The notes under the pieces: generated by a model
The model's input: the letters and a program-made list of their open reading frames with translations, nothing else
Told to the model about the DNA's origin: nothing
The model's database searches: none
Made by a program: the position numbers and the translations under genes
Shown here: positions 52,861 to 64,000 of the stretch, piece after piece
Layout of the letters: every line of letters begins with the position of its first letter
Position numbering within the stretch: position 1 is the first letter of the stretch
Source: Glandiceps talaboti
Taxonomy: Eukaryota; Hemichordata; Enteropneusta; Spengelidae
Assembly (NCBI RefSeq): GCF_964340395.1
Contig: NC_135554.1
Coordinates: 16,590,092-16,654,091, forward strand
Reading direction: 5' to 3'
Length of the DNA stretch: 64,000 bases

Positions 52861-55334
52861 GCTGGAAACATCCTACCACAGGCTGAATACGGTCTTGTCT
52901 GTCGATGGACTTCTTTTCATAATCTTTTCAACGCACACATGTCCATGGAGACAGAGATGAATGACACAATCTTTACAATTCGAAATTCAATCGTGCAAAT
53001 ATTTTGCCTTCAGTGATTATCTAGTCGCACAGGATTACAAGAGTCACTCGCTTGAGAATTTTTACATATTTTTTTTTCCTTATTGAATAAGCAGCGTTAT
53101 GATAGCATGAAAGTAAAACCCGTATAGGTTTAAGTAAAACCAGTATCAGTAGAGAGATTTGGGGCTTTTGTAATATTTATACTATTTCCAATTCGCTGTC
53201 CCTATTCAATGAGTGCACACAAGTTGACAGTACATTTGTTTGAGTGTATAATATCATTGGTTTGTCTGGTCATTGTAGCGTTAGTAAGGAGACTGCCTAT
53301 GTACTTTCCGAGATTTCGCTCTGCTCTCCTGAGTTTTAATGAATGTCCATATGACACACATCCAATCTGGTTCGGGCATTATCTTGATGTTGGTCTGATG
53401 GGAGCTGTCGGCATTTCCCACTGTAGTGCCTTTAAGTCCCTCGCCGCGAGCACACTGCCTTGTCTTATCTCAGTGACGTGTACAGGTGCAGGCTGCGGCG
53501 TGGGACTTAATGCGTGTATACAATATTGATGTAGTGAACAAAACAGCAAATCAATTATGTTATGAAATCTCCCAACAGCCAATACATTTGACTGAAATTG
53601 ATTATTTACCTTGGTAAACACCCTGTTTTTCTAATGCTTTCAGCAGATTGCAGTGAATAAGGGTCATCAAATCACGATTTTGGCGCCTATGTTCTATAGG
53701 GATCACATCGCAACTTGGTAATTTCCCCGGAGATTCTGCAATCAATGCGAGTACGTCCGCCTCTCAAATTAACAATCAATCTGTCAATGAATGGAATAGT
53801 ACTTGGTGAACATACAATCCAAACTTACATACACGATTATACACGTGTATCAAGCGAGGTGGTTAAGATGTTTGCGAATCAATTTGAGGATCACTCCAGG
53901 TTATGTAAATAAAATGATTTTGTTCCATTGAAAACACACTACTGGCGATCATTAGTGAACTATTTGCGTAAATGACAAAATTATTGGTGAAACTCGTGTA
54001 ACACTGACTGCAGCTTAAGAGGTCTGAATGACTAAGTTCGCTGTTTACAATTAATCATACTGCCAATAGTCAAATTCATTTTCAAACACCAACGTTTTAA
54101 ATTGAATTTCATATTCTCAAGTTCAAGTGCAAACATTAATAGATATGACTTCTCGAAATTATTACATAATCTATAACGCCTACCGTCGTAAGCATGTATG
54201 TATTGTTACTGAGCTCTCTGCCATGTAAAGAGAAAACACTAAACACAAAAAAGCATGGGGAGCAGCTTCTTGATGCCATGACTACGGAACCATGGATAAT
54301 TCACCAGTTTGTGGATTCAGTCACTAGCTATCTAGCGTATGTCCAAAAGATTAACCATGAGCAGGGGTTAAAGACTACAATCCGAATCATCAAATTTGGC
54401 TAAAATGAATTACTCATTGGAAATACAAATATTATTACACTGTGTAATTGTTGAACTAAACGCCACAGAAGAGGCAACCAAATTTAATCCAAATAACGTA
54501 ATTCAATACACCAAGCTCCTCACCAAATCCCTTTGTATGTGTGGGCATTGTCGACTCGCTATTCAGTAGCAAAATATTAAAACGTACTTTAATAAGATGG
54601 GCTTGTGCCTGAAGAATAGTCTCATCAAATTACTATATTTTAGCAAAGTAAAGGTAGTAATTGAAATGTAATTCATTATCACGACAAACATTCAGATTTA
54701 CTGCTATGTTGTAGTTCTTAATAGGAGCTCGGATTAGAAGGTTTTACATCTCCGTGGTTTGTGTCTGTCTACAATTTCAGATAAGCGCCGCTTTCGTTTT
54801 TAGGGGTTAATGCCAATGCACAGAGGTGCACGGCAAAGATGAACAACTAGAATAGTTTGCTTGAAGGCCGTCACCAAATCTTATGTTACTATTTAATAGC
54901 CGACTTGCCGGGTTTTATTCTCTTTTCACTAAAAGCCGATATCCTCTATGATAGAACTCTATGGTATTGGATCAACGGATCTAAGATTACAACTACAGAC
55001 ACCGTCGTTCGTCATATGAAAGTCGATATCAATTTTTCGAGTTGCGTGCTCTGGTTAAATTTGGCATTTCTAATGACAGTTGTATATGATGGCGCTGTTA
55101 CAGAGGGGGTCAGATCACTATGACGTCACGAAACAACTTGAATTGGTCATTTCGTAATTGAAAAGTTCTGAAATATCTCGATAGTCAAAAAGAGAAAAAA
55201 GTGGCACAGTTTCGAGCACAGCCTTCAAAAAAGGTAGTGACTTGATATTGTTTTTGTTAATTTTTTTATATCCTGACAGGGGTCTGATATTTTCATATTT
55301 TTTTACTTTCACAATGTTTTTGTCCTAAAATTAC

Positions 55335-55390
55335 AGAAAAATGTTTAGGGTCGACAAGAAAAAAGGACGTAGGGGCTGATATTAGGAATG
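55335..55390 (+). repeat. Degenerate interspersed repeat, copy B
   Basis: The partner of the segment at 44700-44775: TTTAGGGTCG, A-rich spacer, ACGTAGGGGCTG. It is preceded by TTTTTTTATATCC and TTTTTTACTTTC tracts. Confidence 0.3.
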
Positions 55391-56959
55391 ATATTTTGTT
55401 GATTTTTTTAGGTTTCCAATATTGATATGTAATTCATTGAGACAATATCATGAATTAAACAAGACAGACCTCGGCAAACTTTTGATGATTACGATGGAAG
55501 AGAACTTAATCCTCGGAAAAAGTCTTCTTTGGATCTCGGGAACAGTAAGGAGATTTATTACAGAAGAGCATAGATCGATGGGGGGGGGGGAAGTAAACGG
55601 GAAATTATACATATATATAGTTGTATGCATCTTACAAAGATGAACATATTTCACCCCAAAACAGTATGTAAATTTCAGTTCAAACAATTTGTTTGGTTGG
55701 CTGTTTCAGGTTTATAACCCTTTCTGTTATTTTTATAACAGAAGCAGCTACACTGGCCAAAACTATGCATTCTATCACAAGATGTAAGATATGTAATTAA
55801 TGCCACGGTACATCAACCATCTTGTTGTTACCAATATGGCTATCTAAGTCTAACAATAGTGATATACAAGAGAACACCATACATGTAATACTTAATTTTC
55901 TAAAAAAAAATTCTTTCATCTTTAACTTTTGATTTTTACAGTTGACAAAATTTGGTCAAGAGTAGGATACATAACATTATATTACACTCAAGCCAAGTTT
56001 TTGTCTTTGAACAGAAAATATGGATTATATACCCTGCTCGTTCTATTTCACGACAGCCCGTGTCCAAGTCGCCGTGATTGGTTTTTCGGTGCTCGAGATA
56101 TGAGTCAAGACTTTCCAAATCGCCATTATTTTCCGGATTTTTCGTAAAATTATGCTTTAGGAGGTATAATTATATCATTCCCCAAAATTTTACTTCATTC
56201 AGCTGGAAAATACTCGTGAAAATCCTAAGGTTTTGTCAACAGTCGTCTAGCTACTCGTAGTGACAAGGCCCCCTTAGGTCACTCGTATATCTTTTGGCTG
56301 AACGAAGAAAAATGTGGGCAATAATATCAAAATATGACTTATGTACGGCTCATCCATCTATTAATATTACAGACCAACCCTTTATGCAAATGATTAGATA
56401 AGTACGCTATTTGTCATCATATTATGATACTTGTCCACGAGTCGTCATTACTGAATACAGCCTGCTCTTGGCGATGTAGTTTTTTCTGACTAAATATTTC
56501 AGAAACGACTTCGCAACCATATTCAGAACATCGAAAGCACTATACTAGCTCCCGAGTTTCAATAACTACACAGTTTATCCCACTTCAATGAAAATGGTCA
56601 CAACTTTTGTTGCAGCTCAGTAAGCAGTCGCGAAAAAATCTCTCTTTTATCGTGAAAACAAATTCTGGTAAACTAACCAAATCAAAAGATATCCACTGAC
56701 AGTATTTAATTTTATGGTTCAGGCGGTTGACGTACTATTACGAAGAAAGACTGACCCCTGGATTGTACTTTCAAAATAGCTTTAAACATTACAGTATATT
56801 AAAAAGGACAGTGTCCTTACTTGTCTCGTCCTCCGGCTGGATTATCTCTAATCATTTAATAACAAAACTCCCTATATGCATCAATTCTGTTCAGCAAACA
56901 TAGATGTATATGTTCTCCCCTGTCATATTTTTACCTTTAAGTATTTTTCCGTTAATTAT

Positions 56960-57070
56960 TAGTAGAATGATATTCAGTTCTTTGTTCTTTTTCTTCTCTA
57001 CTGTTATGTAAAATGTTTTGTGCGATGGGCCGAGGCCTTAGCATTTGAAATAAACTACTACTACTATATA
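56960..57070 (+). mobile_element. Probable non-LTR retroposon 3' end
   Basis: A GATGGGCCGAGGCCTTAGC segment is followed by TTTGAAATAAA and the tandem tail (CTA)n/(ACT)n at 57053-57066. A GGCC-rich segment, then AATAAA, then short tandem repeats is the usual layout of deuterostome LINE 3' ends. There is no coding part, so the 5' limit is unclear. It could also be the last part of an ordinary 3' UTR. Confidence 0.35.
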
Positions 57071-60000
57071 TATGCATCAATTATGCCATTCGTATTTTAG
57101 TATGTCGTAAAAGTGATTCTAACCGGTGTACCTGAAATATGACGAGTTAAGATGGGAAGACACTGATGAAGAAACGGAGCTAGATCATCAACAAATTTTG
57201 TCAACTTTAAGTTCTATAGCCGTGGGATAACATCAGTGATACGAGGAAAAAGGGACACAATAAGTGAATGACTTAGCTTCAAGATCACTGCGAGTTAGCA
57301 ATCACCAGTAAAAAAATATATATCAATTGCTAAATAATACGTTTATAACTACTGCATTTTTCTATCATTAACGTTTTATCAAACCCCGTTGCACAACAAT
57401 GTAGAGTTAATTTGGGATTTCAACGTGTATATTCGGTCGGACTGATGACATTTTTACGAAATCATGGGCCACAAGTTTTCTGCCAAGAGCATGGAAATCT
57501 ATTTGAATGTATTTAAATCTATATGCGTGAATATACATTGGATATACTAAGTTCTAGGTTTACTTAAGTCTGTTTATGGTTTGTTGAGAAACCAATTGAT
57601 GTAGAATTCAAATTCATAAAATGTTATCCTTCTACAACAACCTTAAACTCAAAACCTATATACTAGTATGGGAGCTGTCGACTGAAGTACTCAAAAGGCA
57701 AATGCAGGCATGCAATGACTTTTTTTTCTTAAAAAAACGTTGACTTTATAATTTCTTCAATCATTCGCATTTAGACAGTCGTGAGGAAATCATGTGGTTT
57801 GTCATCGTAGCATTCACTGTATATTACACTCGCTTGAAAAGGCAACGCTTTGTTGTAGTGCTTTCTAATTTCACGATTCTACCCTGGAAACCTTCATCTA
57901 GACTTCCCCTAAGGGCAAATGTAATCCGACACCAACAAGGCTGGATCCAATTCTGTTATACGATGTCACTCAATTCAGCGTTGTAGCCGGCTTCTCTCTT
58001 TCCTATAGATGCATTTGAATAATTAATGAGAGGTATTTGATAGAGACTGTCCGAGTGAGTGTTAGTGGTTTTCTCCCACACATTACACACCAGCATGTAG
58101 AGTAACAAAGCTATATTGTTGTACGATTATACCAAGGTTATTGCTGTGAGAATTGTTTGAGAAGGGAGGACAATCCTTATATATACATATACGCGTATTT
58201 TATTTTAGTTGGCATACATATTCTGTTTTCCTTTGAGTTTCCTTTACTAAATTTTTTCTTCACAGTATTTGTTAAAAGTGACATACAAGTCCATTGGGCT
58301 GGGAAGGGGGTTATCTTAATATGTAACGTATTTTTCTGTAGATAACCCCATGTCATTACAATAAAATTACTACTATGTATGCTTGTTTGGAATACATTCC
58401 GAGTCTTTAAAACATACATAGGTAATGTTATTGATAAAATACCGATTATAATGAAATACACTGTTGACGTAGAATACAATATTGTATGATGTATGTATCA
58501 ACTTGACCAGGATATAGTTACAAAGATGTGACAGTGCTTCTCACTGAGTTACATCGATCCTATTTCATGATGTCAATATTAACAGTTACTATAATCTTGA
58601 TTCCGTGGGAGCAGTGTTATAAATATTGCCTGAAATAACTTGCTAATTGTATCTTGACTTCATGAACGAAGGCCAACAAAAACCTTGAAATTATTTGCAT
58701 CATGTTCGATTCTTCACATTCTGTTTTAGGTGAAACGAAAGGTGCCACACATCGAGGCTACAGAATGTCGGTTTTTTAGTGACTTGGTCCATAGACCCTA
58801 CATGTAGGGTATATTACCTACTTATATCTTCCCTTGTATCCTTTGTGAAAGAATATTCGAAACGTCAGATTTGAATTTATTTATCATTATTTTTGCACTC
58901 CTGGGTGTATGGTTGGTCACTGAGTAAACTATTTGCAAACGGTGTGCTAACAATTACATCAGGAGATTAAGTGTCGCCATGGTAATGTATTGCAAGATTG
59001 GTACATTTAGAGAAACAAATATGAATACTATTTTCATAGATTACAGTGGAAATTGTATACCATTTGGCGGTTCGGCAAACACATTTCGGCAGACCTCACA
59101 TCTTACGACAGTTACCACGTCAAAAGTTTTAACAAACATTACAGCCGCATGTATCTGACGCGTGCACCTCTTATACAAAACTATCAGTGGTAAGGAGGGA
59201 CGAGATTTTCACTAACGTCATCTTGTGATTTTTGATAGGACCATGCACCCAAATGTCCGTTCAGCGACGATTTCTGGTTATTTTATAGTTACGTTTATAA
59301 ATCACTCCACGCCCTCGCTAACCGATAAAGAGTCGGCCCTTATAAATGAAAACAAGAGAATGCCAACGTGCCATATTTCCGCCAGTCATGCGCGGTAGAG
59401 CCAGGCTGCAAGTATAACAAATGTTCGACACGTGTTTCTCTAGGCCCCATCGAACAACACACGATAGGGGTACACACTTCATCATGTCATCGTATACGTG
59501 CAATAATGTATTAATGCGATACAGGAGTTTGAGCCTTGTTACCGTACAGTTTTATCTACCTTGTATATTTGAAACGCATGCGTAATACTAAGATTAAAAC
59601 CGCTTATTTCTAAGGAAAAAATACCCATAAAAAGGACTGAAATTGATAGGGCCGAATCTGCTCAACTGTTGTGTGTTCTTTCGGGCCACTGACCTACCAT
59701 TCTAGTACATGTACTAAGTCGAAGTAATTCTGTTCTTGCTTGAAGAGTAACTGTTTTACCCGGCTGTTTTGCAATGTTTTACGCCGATGTCATATGTTGA
59801 TTGTGTCTGTCAAGAACGCTAAGTATAGTACTCAATCAATTATAATAACTGTAAGTTAAAATTGTGAGAAATGTTCCCGCCAGTTCGTAACATCTCAATT
59901 GTGTACTTGAAGGTTCTAATAACATTTCAAGTTTCACAATAAAGAATATGATTCAAAATACACCATGCGATCACTATTATCAAGTATACTTGTTTTAAAA

Positions 60001-60263
60001 TCACATCATAACATCAGTTAATATCAGAAATATATACTTTATGATTTATGTACAGTAATATAACTACATGTATTTATCACTTAGTGGAATAATTTGCCAT
60101 GAAGAGAAACAACCTGGCTAATTTCCTAAAGAAAGTACTCAACCTGAAGAATACAACATATGTTGTAAAATATTCATTTCAAATTAAATTCGCCGTCTTT
60201 GTATCCTTTTTATTTCTACGAATTTCCATATGCAATATTCCTACCCTTTCCACCATCTTAAAC

Positions 60264-60305
60264 TAATCAATTAATCAATCAATCGATCGATCGATCGATC
60301 GATCA
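60264..60305 (+). repeat. (AATC)n-(GATC)n microsatellite
   Basis: AATC units pass into about six perfect self-complementary GATC units. GATC is also a restriction and methylation tetramer in bacteria, but nothing here suggests bacterial DNA. Confidence 0.9.
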
Positions 60306-60535
60306 AGATCATAGATAATGGCGAAATAATCTAAAATATTTTTTTCTGTTAAATGGTGCTGGCTTGTTAATCCACATTGCAGTTTTTCTTGCATGGGCAC
60401 ATATTTTCAGTTTACCCTAAAACGTTATGCAGACAATCTCAAGTTGAAAAGGAGATGGAAACTTGTATGGTGAAATATGACAAATACACAACTACAATAT
60501 GCAATGATTATTCCAGGTTGTTACCAGACTATTGT

Positions 60536-61640
60536 ACATGTTGTGGGGTTTAGTATCTGAGACCACTATGTGCTGTAGGGTTTGGTATCAAACCACCATG
60601 TGCTGTGGGGTTTGGTATCAGACCACTATGTTTTGTGGAGTTTGGTACCAGACCACAGTGCGGTGTGGGATTTGGTACCAGACCACTATGTGCTGTGGGG
60701 TTTGGTACCAGACCACTATGTTTTGTGGAGTTTGGTACCAGACTACTGTGCGGTGTGGAGTTGAGTACCAGACCACTGTGCGGTGTGGGGTTTGGTATCA
60801 GACCACTGTGTGGTGTGGGGTTTGGTACCAGACCACTGTGTGGTGTGGTGTGGGGTTTGGTACCAGACCACTATGTGCTGTGGGGTTTGTATCAGACCAC
60901 TATGTGTTGTGGAGTTTGGTACCAGACCACTGTGTGCTGTGGGGTTTGGTACCAGAACACTGTGCTGTGGGATTTGGTATCAGACCACTATGTGCTGTGG
61001 GGTTTGGTACCAAACCACTATGTGCTGTGGGGTTTGGTACCAGACCACTGTGTGTTGTGGGGTTTGGTATCAGACCGCTTTATGGTGTAAGGTTTGGTAC
61101 CACACCACTTATGGTGTGGGGTTTGGTACCAGACCACTATGTGGTGTGGAGTTTGGTACCAGGCCACTTTATGGTGTGGGGTTTAGTACTGGACCACTTT
61201 ATGGTGTGGGGTTTGGTACCAGACCACTTTGTGGTGTGGGGTTTGGTACCAGACCCATGTGTGGTGCGGGGTTTGGTACCAGGCCACTATGTGGTGTGGA
61301 GTTTGATACCAGACCACTATGTGTTGTGGGGTTTGGCACCAGACCACTTTATGGTGTGGGGTTTGGTATCAGACCACTTTATGGTGTGGGGTTTGGTACC
61401 AGACCAATGTGTGGTGTGGGGTTTGGTACCAGACCACTTTGTGGTGTGGGGTGGTACCAGACCACTGTGTTTTGTGGGGTTTGGGACCAGACCACTGTGT
61501 GTTGTGTGGGGTTTGGGACCAGACCACTGTGTGGTGTGGGGTTTGGGACCAGACCACTGTGTGGTGTGGGGTTTGGTACCAGACCACTGTGTGGCATGGG
61601 ATTTTGTATCAGGCCACACAGTGGTTTGGTACCAGGCGGT
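60536..61640 (+). repeat. 30-bp minisatellite, about 37 units, open in all six frames
   Basis: The unit is built from TGTGGGGTTTGG, the palindrome TGGTACCA overlapping it, GACCAC and a variable TATGTGC/TGTGTGG end. Because 30 is a multiple of 3 and the unit has no stop in any frame, it yields a 387-codon open frame plus several others on both strands. The forward frames translate to 10-residue repeats (GVWYQTTMCC, GLVPDHYVLW, VGFGTRPLCA) and change register at non-triplet indels. I see no splice sites or recognisable flanking exon, so I call it non-coding. Units near the left carry GCTGTGG and those to the right GGTGTGG. Confidence 0.9.
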
Positions 61641-61691
61641 CCAAAAACTTGGCGTTCACAATCACGTCGTTTTACTCATGGTCCAAACACT

Positions 61692-61768
61692 ATGAATGAA
61701 TGAATGAATAAATGAATGAATGAATGAATGAATGAATGAATGAATGAATGAATGAATGAATGAATGAA
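61692..61768 (+). repeat. (AATG)n microsatellite, probable retroposon tail
   Basis: About 19 AATG units with one AATA variant. It directly adjoins a segment that looks like the 3' end of a non-LTR element read on the minus strand, where the tail would read (CATT)n. Confidence 0.9.
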
Positions 61769-61870
61769 ATCTATTTCACCAGTTCTGAACTGGTTTTACA
61801 CTGTCGTCAAGGTCAACTGTCTGGGTGACAGTCACCCCAATTACGTACCCCAGACCACAAATATGTCACT
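61769..61870 (-). mobile_element. Probable non-LTR retroposon 3' end
   Basis: Read on the minus strand this runs GTGACTGTCACCC, GACGACAGTGTAAAACC, then the hairpin CCAGTTCAGAACTGG (61779-61793) and AAATAGATT before (CATT)n. A 3'-terminal stem-loop followed by a short tandem tail is typical of CR1/L2-like elements. No reverse-transcriptase coding sequence is present, so the copy would be 5'-truncated. The family is not certain. Confidence 0.4.
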
Positions 61871-62125
61871 GGGAGATTTAGACTATCCTGATATAAAGGT
61901 AAGCTGAATCAGACCATTAAAACAGCTTCTATAGTGGTCTAAGAATTAAGTAAGAAATGTAAAGAAATGAACATTGTAAACTGAACTAACAGTAACACAT
62001 GATCTAAGATACGATATTGACGATTGTGATGTCATCAAATCTTGGAGGTTTTGGGTAATTATTTTCTTCTTCTTAACCAAGATCTCAATTTATCAATGTG
62101 CATATATATCATCATACTATACACA

Positions 62126-62360
62126 GCCAAGCTTTACTTAGCATCTGTGTATAACATCATATCTTACAGTTTACTGAATACAGTGCAGAGACAGTCATGC
62201 CAAGCTTTACTTAGCATCTGTGTATACCATTATATCTTGCAGTTTACTGAATGCAGTATAGAGACATGCCAAGCTTCTGTGTATACCATTATATCTTGCA
62301 ATTTACTGAATACAGTTACTGTATAGAGACAGTCATGCCAAGCTTTACTTAGCCTCTAAG
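62126..62360 (+). repeat. About 70-bp tandem repeat, 3.3 units
   Basis: Units start with GCCAAGCTT at 62126, 62199, 62268 and 62337 (lengths 73, 69, 69 and a 24-bp partial). The third lacks the TTACTTAGCATC segment but has an extra ACTGTAT-like insertion near its end. Each carries CTGTGTATA, TTTACTGAAT and AGAGACA. The 94-residue frame across it is periodic and not a gene. Confidence 0.85.
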
Positions 62361-64000
62361 GAATAACATTCAGACCGTACAGCAGTATGATAATTTCAAT
62401 TTGCTTCATACATTGAAGTGGAAGCAGACAAACGTTCAAGTTGTCATTTCGGTGAGCGATAATACACTATCACCCTGAGGGGTATTTATCTATCTACTTT
62501 TGAAACGTTTCCATACCGCGGCACCGCTGTCTGAATGTGGAGACAATTTGTTTTAGGTTGCATTATCCTACGACGGGCTGGGTTACCAACGACTTCATTT
62601 TCAGTAAATCCCCTTGTGTATGAGCCTACGTTTTACAACGGAGCCAAGGAATCGCCTCCAGGGACACGGCTACAGTGCAATATTGATATAATTAACATCG
62701 CTATCATTAATAATATATGAGAACGGTTCTCAAAGAAACTATGATGTGACTATAAAATAAAAGATCGGTACAAATTTCAGACATGTATGAGTACTGGATG
62801 GCTGCTAGACCAAGAACCAGTTGGGTATTAGGTAAACAATAGTCTTAGATAGTGAATTATTATAAGGACTACTCGTTATTTCAATTAATTTATTTTCTAA
62901 TTCATTAAATGGCGTCTATCACCGGCGGGCATATATCTCTACTGAAACTGTAGCTGCCCGTGTTGTTACTGTATATTCGATACGAGCACAGAGTTCTCAC
63001 TCTGTAGTGATCGCCGCGAAGAGCTTGATAAACCAACTGTGAAGAAAATCCAAACGTGACCGTTTTTCGCAATTTCCATAGCCCACAAATCAACGGCTTT
63101 TGTCAACAACGCAAGAGTTCCTCCTCTACAGCGCAAGAGTGATCAAGTTTCAAAATTGACTTGCGTGTTTCCTTTTCGTATGTCCAACCAGGAAATTGCA
63201 TTTACCACGAGATCAATTCCGATATTTAAGAAATTAAGATAAGGACTATGGGAGTACAATGAGACTAGTTCTGTAGGTAACAACAATAACACAGGTGTAC
63301 AGCATATTAAAGTGTTTCTCCACAAATGTTATGAAGGACGCCAATGAAAAATCGTCTCAGCTCCGAGGAAATAACGTTATTACTGCTTGAAGTGCCACGA
63401 GGCATATTTATGAGTCATTTATTCTATTTATAAACTTCTGGTCTGTATTCTATACACTTGATAGTCTACGCTTACAGTTCACTCATTGTAGCCGTATCGG
63501 AAATGGGCAAAATATTTCCTTAAAAGCTCGCGATAATTAATTCCAAAAAGCGGAAATTTTGGTTGTTAGTGCCGGCTAGTATGCTCTTTTTGTAGTTTAA
63601 TGTTCTGGCAAGCTATATGGATTGAGTTAATCAAACAGACTAGAAGAGATTTACACCTGCCGGAGAGAAACAAATTGGAAATTAAAACACCTTACGAATT
63701 AATAACAGGCAATCAATCTGATCCAACAAGCTGCCACAGAATTACCGTCACTGTGCTGGCGCTGTACTCTAGTCGACTTCGAATCACTTGGTCAATCAGT
63801 TTCTTCGCGAACCATCCGACAAAATGAGTTAAAGAAAAGATGTTTTGTAAATCTGTGTACAATTGTTTCGGTAAACATATTTATAGATAATTGTTGCAAT
63901 AAAGAGCAATGCAATAGAGGATTCATGCGATCAGTCATTGTGTAGGGTCAATGCTCAAAGTCTCAGCTACTCTGCTCTCAAAGTTCTGTATTCAAGGCTC
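62361..64000. other. Non-coding, no gene recognised
   Basis: Short frames only on both strands, the longest about 75 codons; no motif or splice context. Confidence 0.55.

Larger units (their letters stand above)
52861..60263. other. Long non-coding stretch
   Basis: A 106-codon plus frame at 53209 begins with a hydrophobic stretch but has no recognisable family. A 16-bp perfect palindrome ACCCTACATGTAGGGT is at 58795-58810. Retroposon-like ends are annotated separately. No gene is supported. Confidence 0.5.

Noticed and set aside
53209-53529. 106-codon frame with a hydrophobic N-terminal stretch
   Set aside because: It resembles no family I know. The hydrophobic run is driven by T-rich sequence.
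60532-61695. 387-codon repeat protein
   Set aside because: All six frames of the 30-bp unit are open and the register shifts along the array, so the open frame is not evidence of coding.

Overview
The window is invertebrate nuclear DNA: AT-rich, almost all non-coding, with large introns or intergenic space, many long di- and tetranucleotide microsatellites, a 30-bp minisatellite, a TA-flanked inverted-repeat transposon and several apparent retroposon 3' ends. The single FoxD-class forkhead gene points to a bilaterian that carries one FoxD gene rather than the vertebrate FOXD1-4 set. A marine deuterostome such as a hemichordate would fit, but the sequence alone does not prove the phylum.

Only two pieces of protein-coding sequence can be defended. 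The first, at 24483-25652 on the minus strand, is an intact, apparently intronless FoxD transcription factor with an acidic N-terminal motif, a complete forkhead domain and a C-terminal FSIENIIG Groucho-binding (eh1-like) motif. The second, at 31683-31809 on the minus strand, is one 127-bp internal exon with canonical splice sites. It encodes part of the C-terminal domain of ZNG1/CBWD, the COG0523 zinc-metallochaperone GTPase. As I recall it, human CBWD1 (ZNG1A) lies just upstream of FOXD4 on the same strand at 9p24.3, and CBWD2 next to FOXD4L1. Finding the same pair in the same order and orientation here suggests a linkage older than vertebrates. I could not find the flanking ZNG1 exons.

Layout: 1-24.4 kb is non-coding, with microsatellites at 5.7, 9.4 and 10.4 kb and possible conserved elements near 16 and 21 kb. 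FoxD and its promoter occupy 24.5-26 kb. Between FoxD and the ZNG1 exon, a cluster of TCF/LEF-like sites at 28.88-29.05 kb is the best enhancer candidate. From 32 to 46 kb the sequence is rich in repeats: a tiny palindromic insertion, a nuclear-receptor-like half-site array, the 0.5-kb inverted-repeat element at 38.7-39.2 kb and several long (CATA)/(TA) arrays. From 46 to 60 kb it is non-coding with one motif-rich candidate enhancer near 52.7 kb. At 60.5-62.4 kb lie a six-frame-open minisatellite, a retroposon tail with (AATG)n and a 73-bp tandem repeat.

Nearly all other open reading frames are short or made of microsatellite sequence, and I do not regard them as genes. The likely biology is a developmental transcription factor inside a wide regulatory landscape, next to a housekeeping metallochaperone gene whose introns may carry FoxD regulatory elements.
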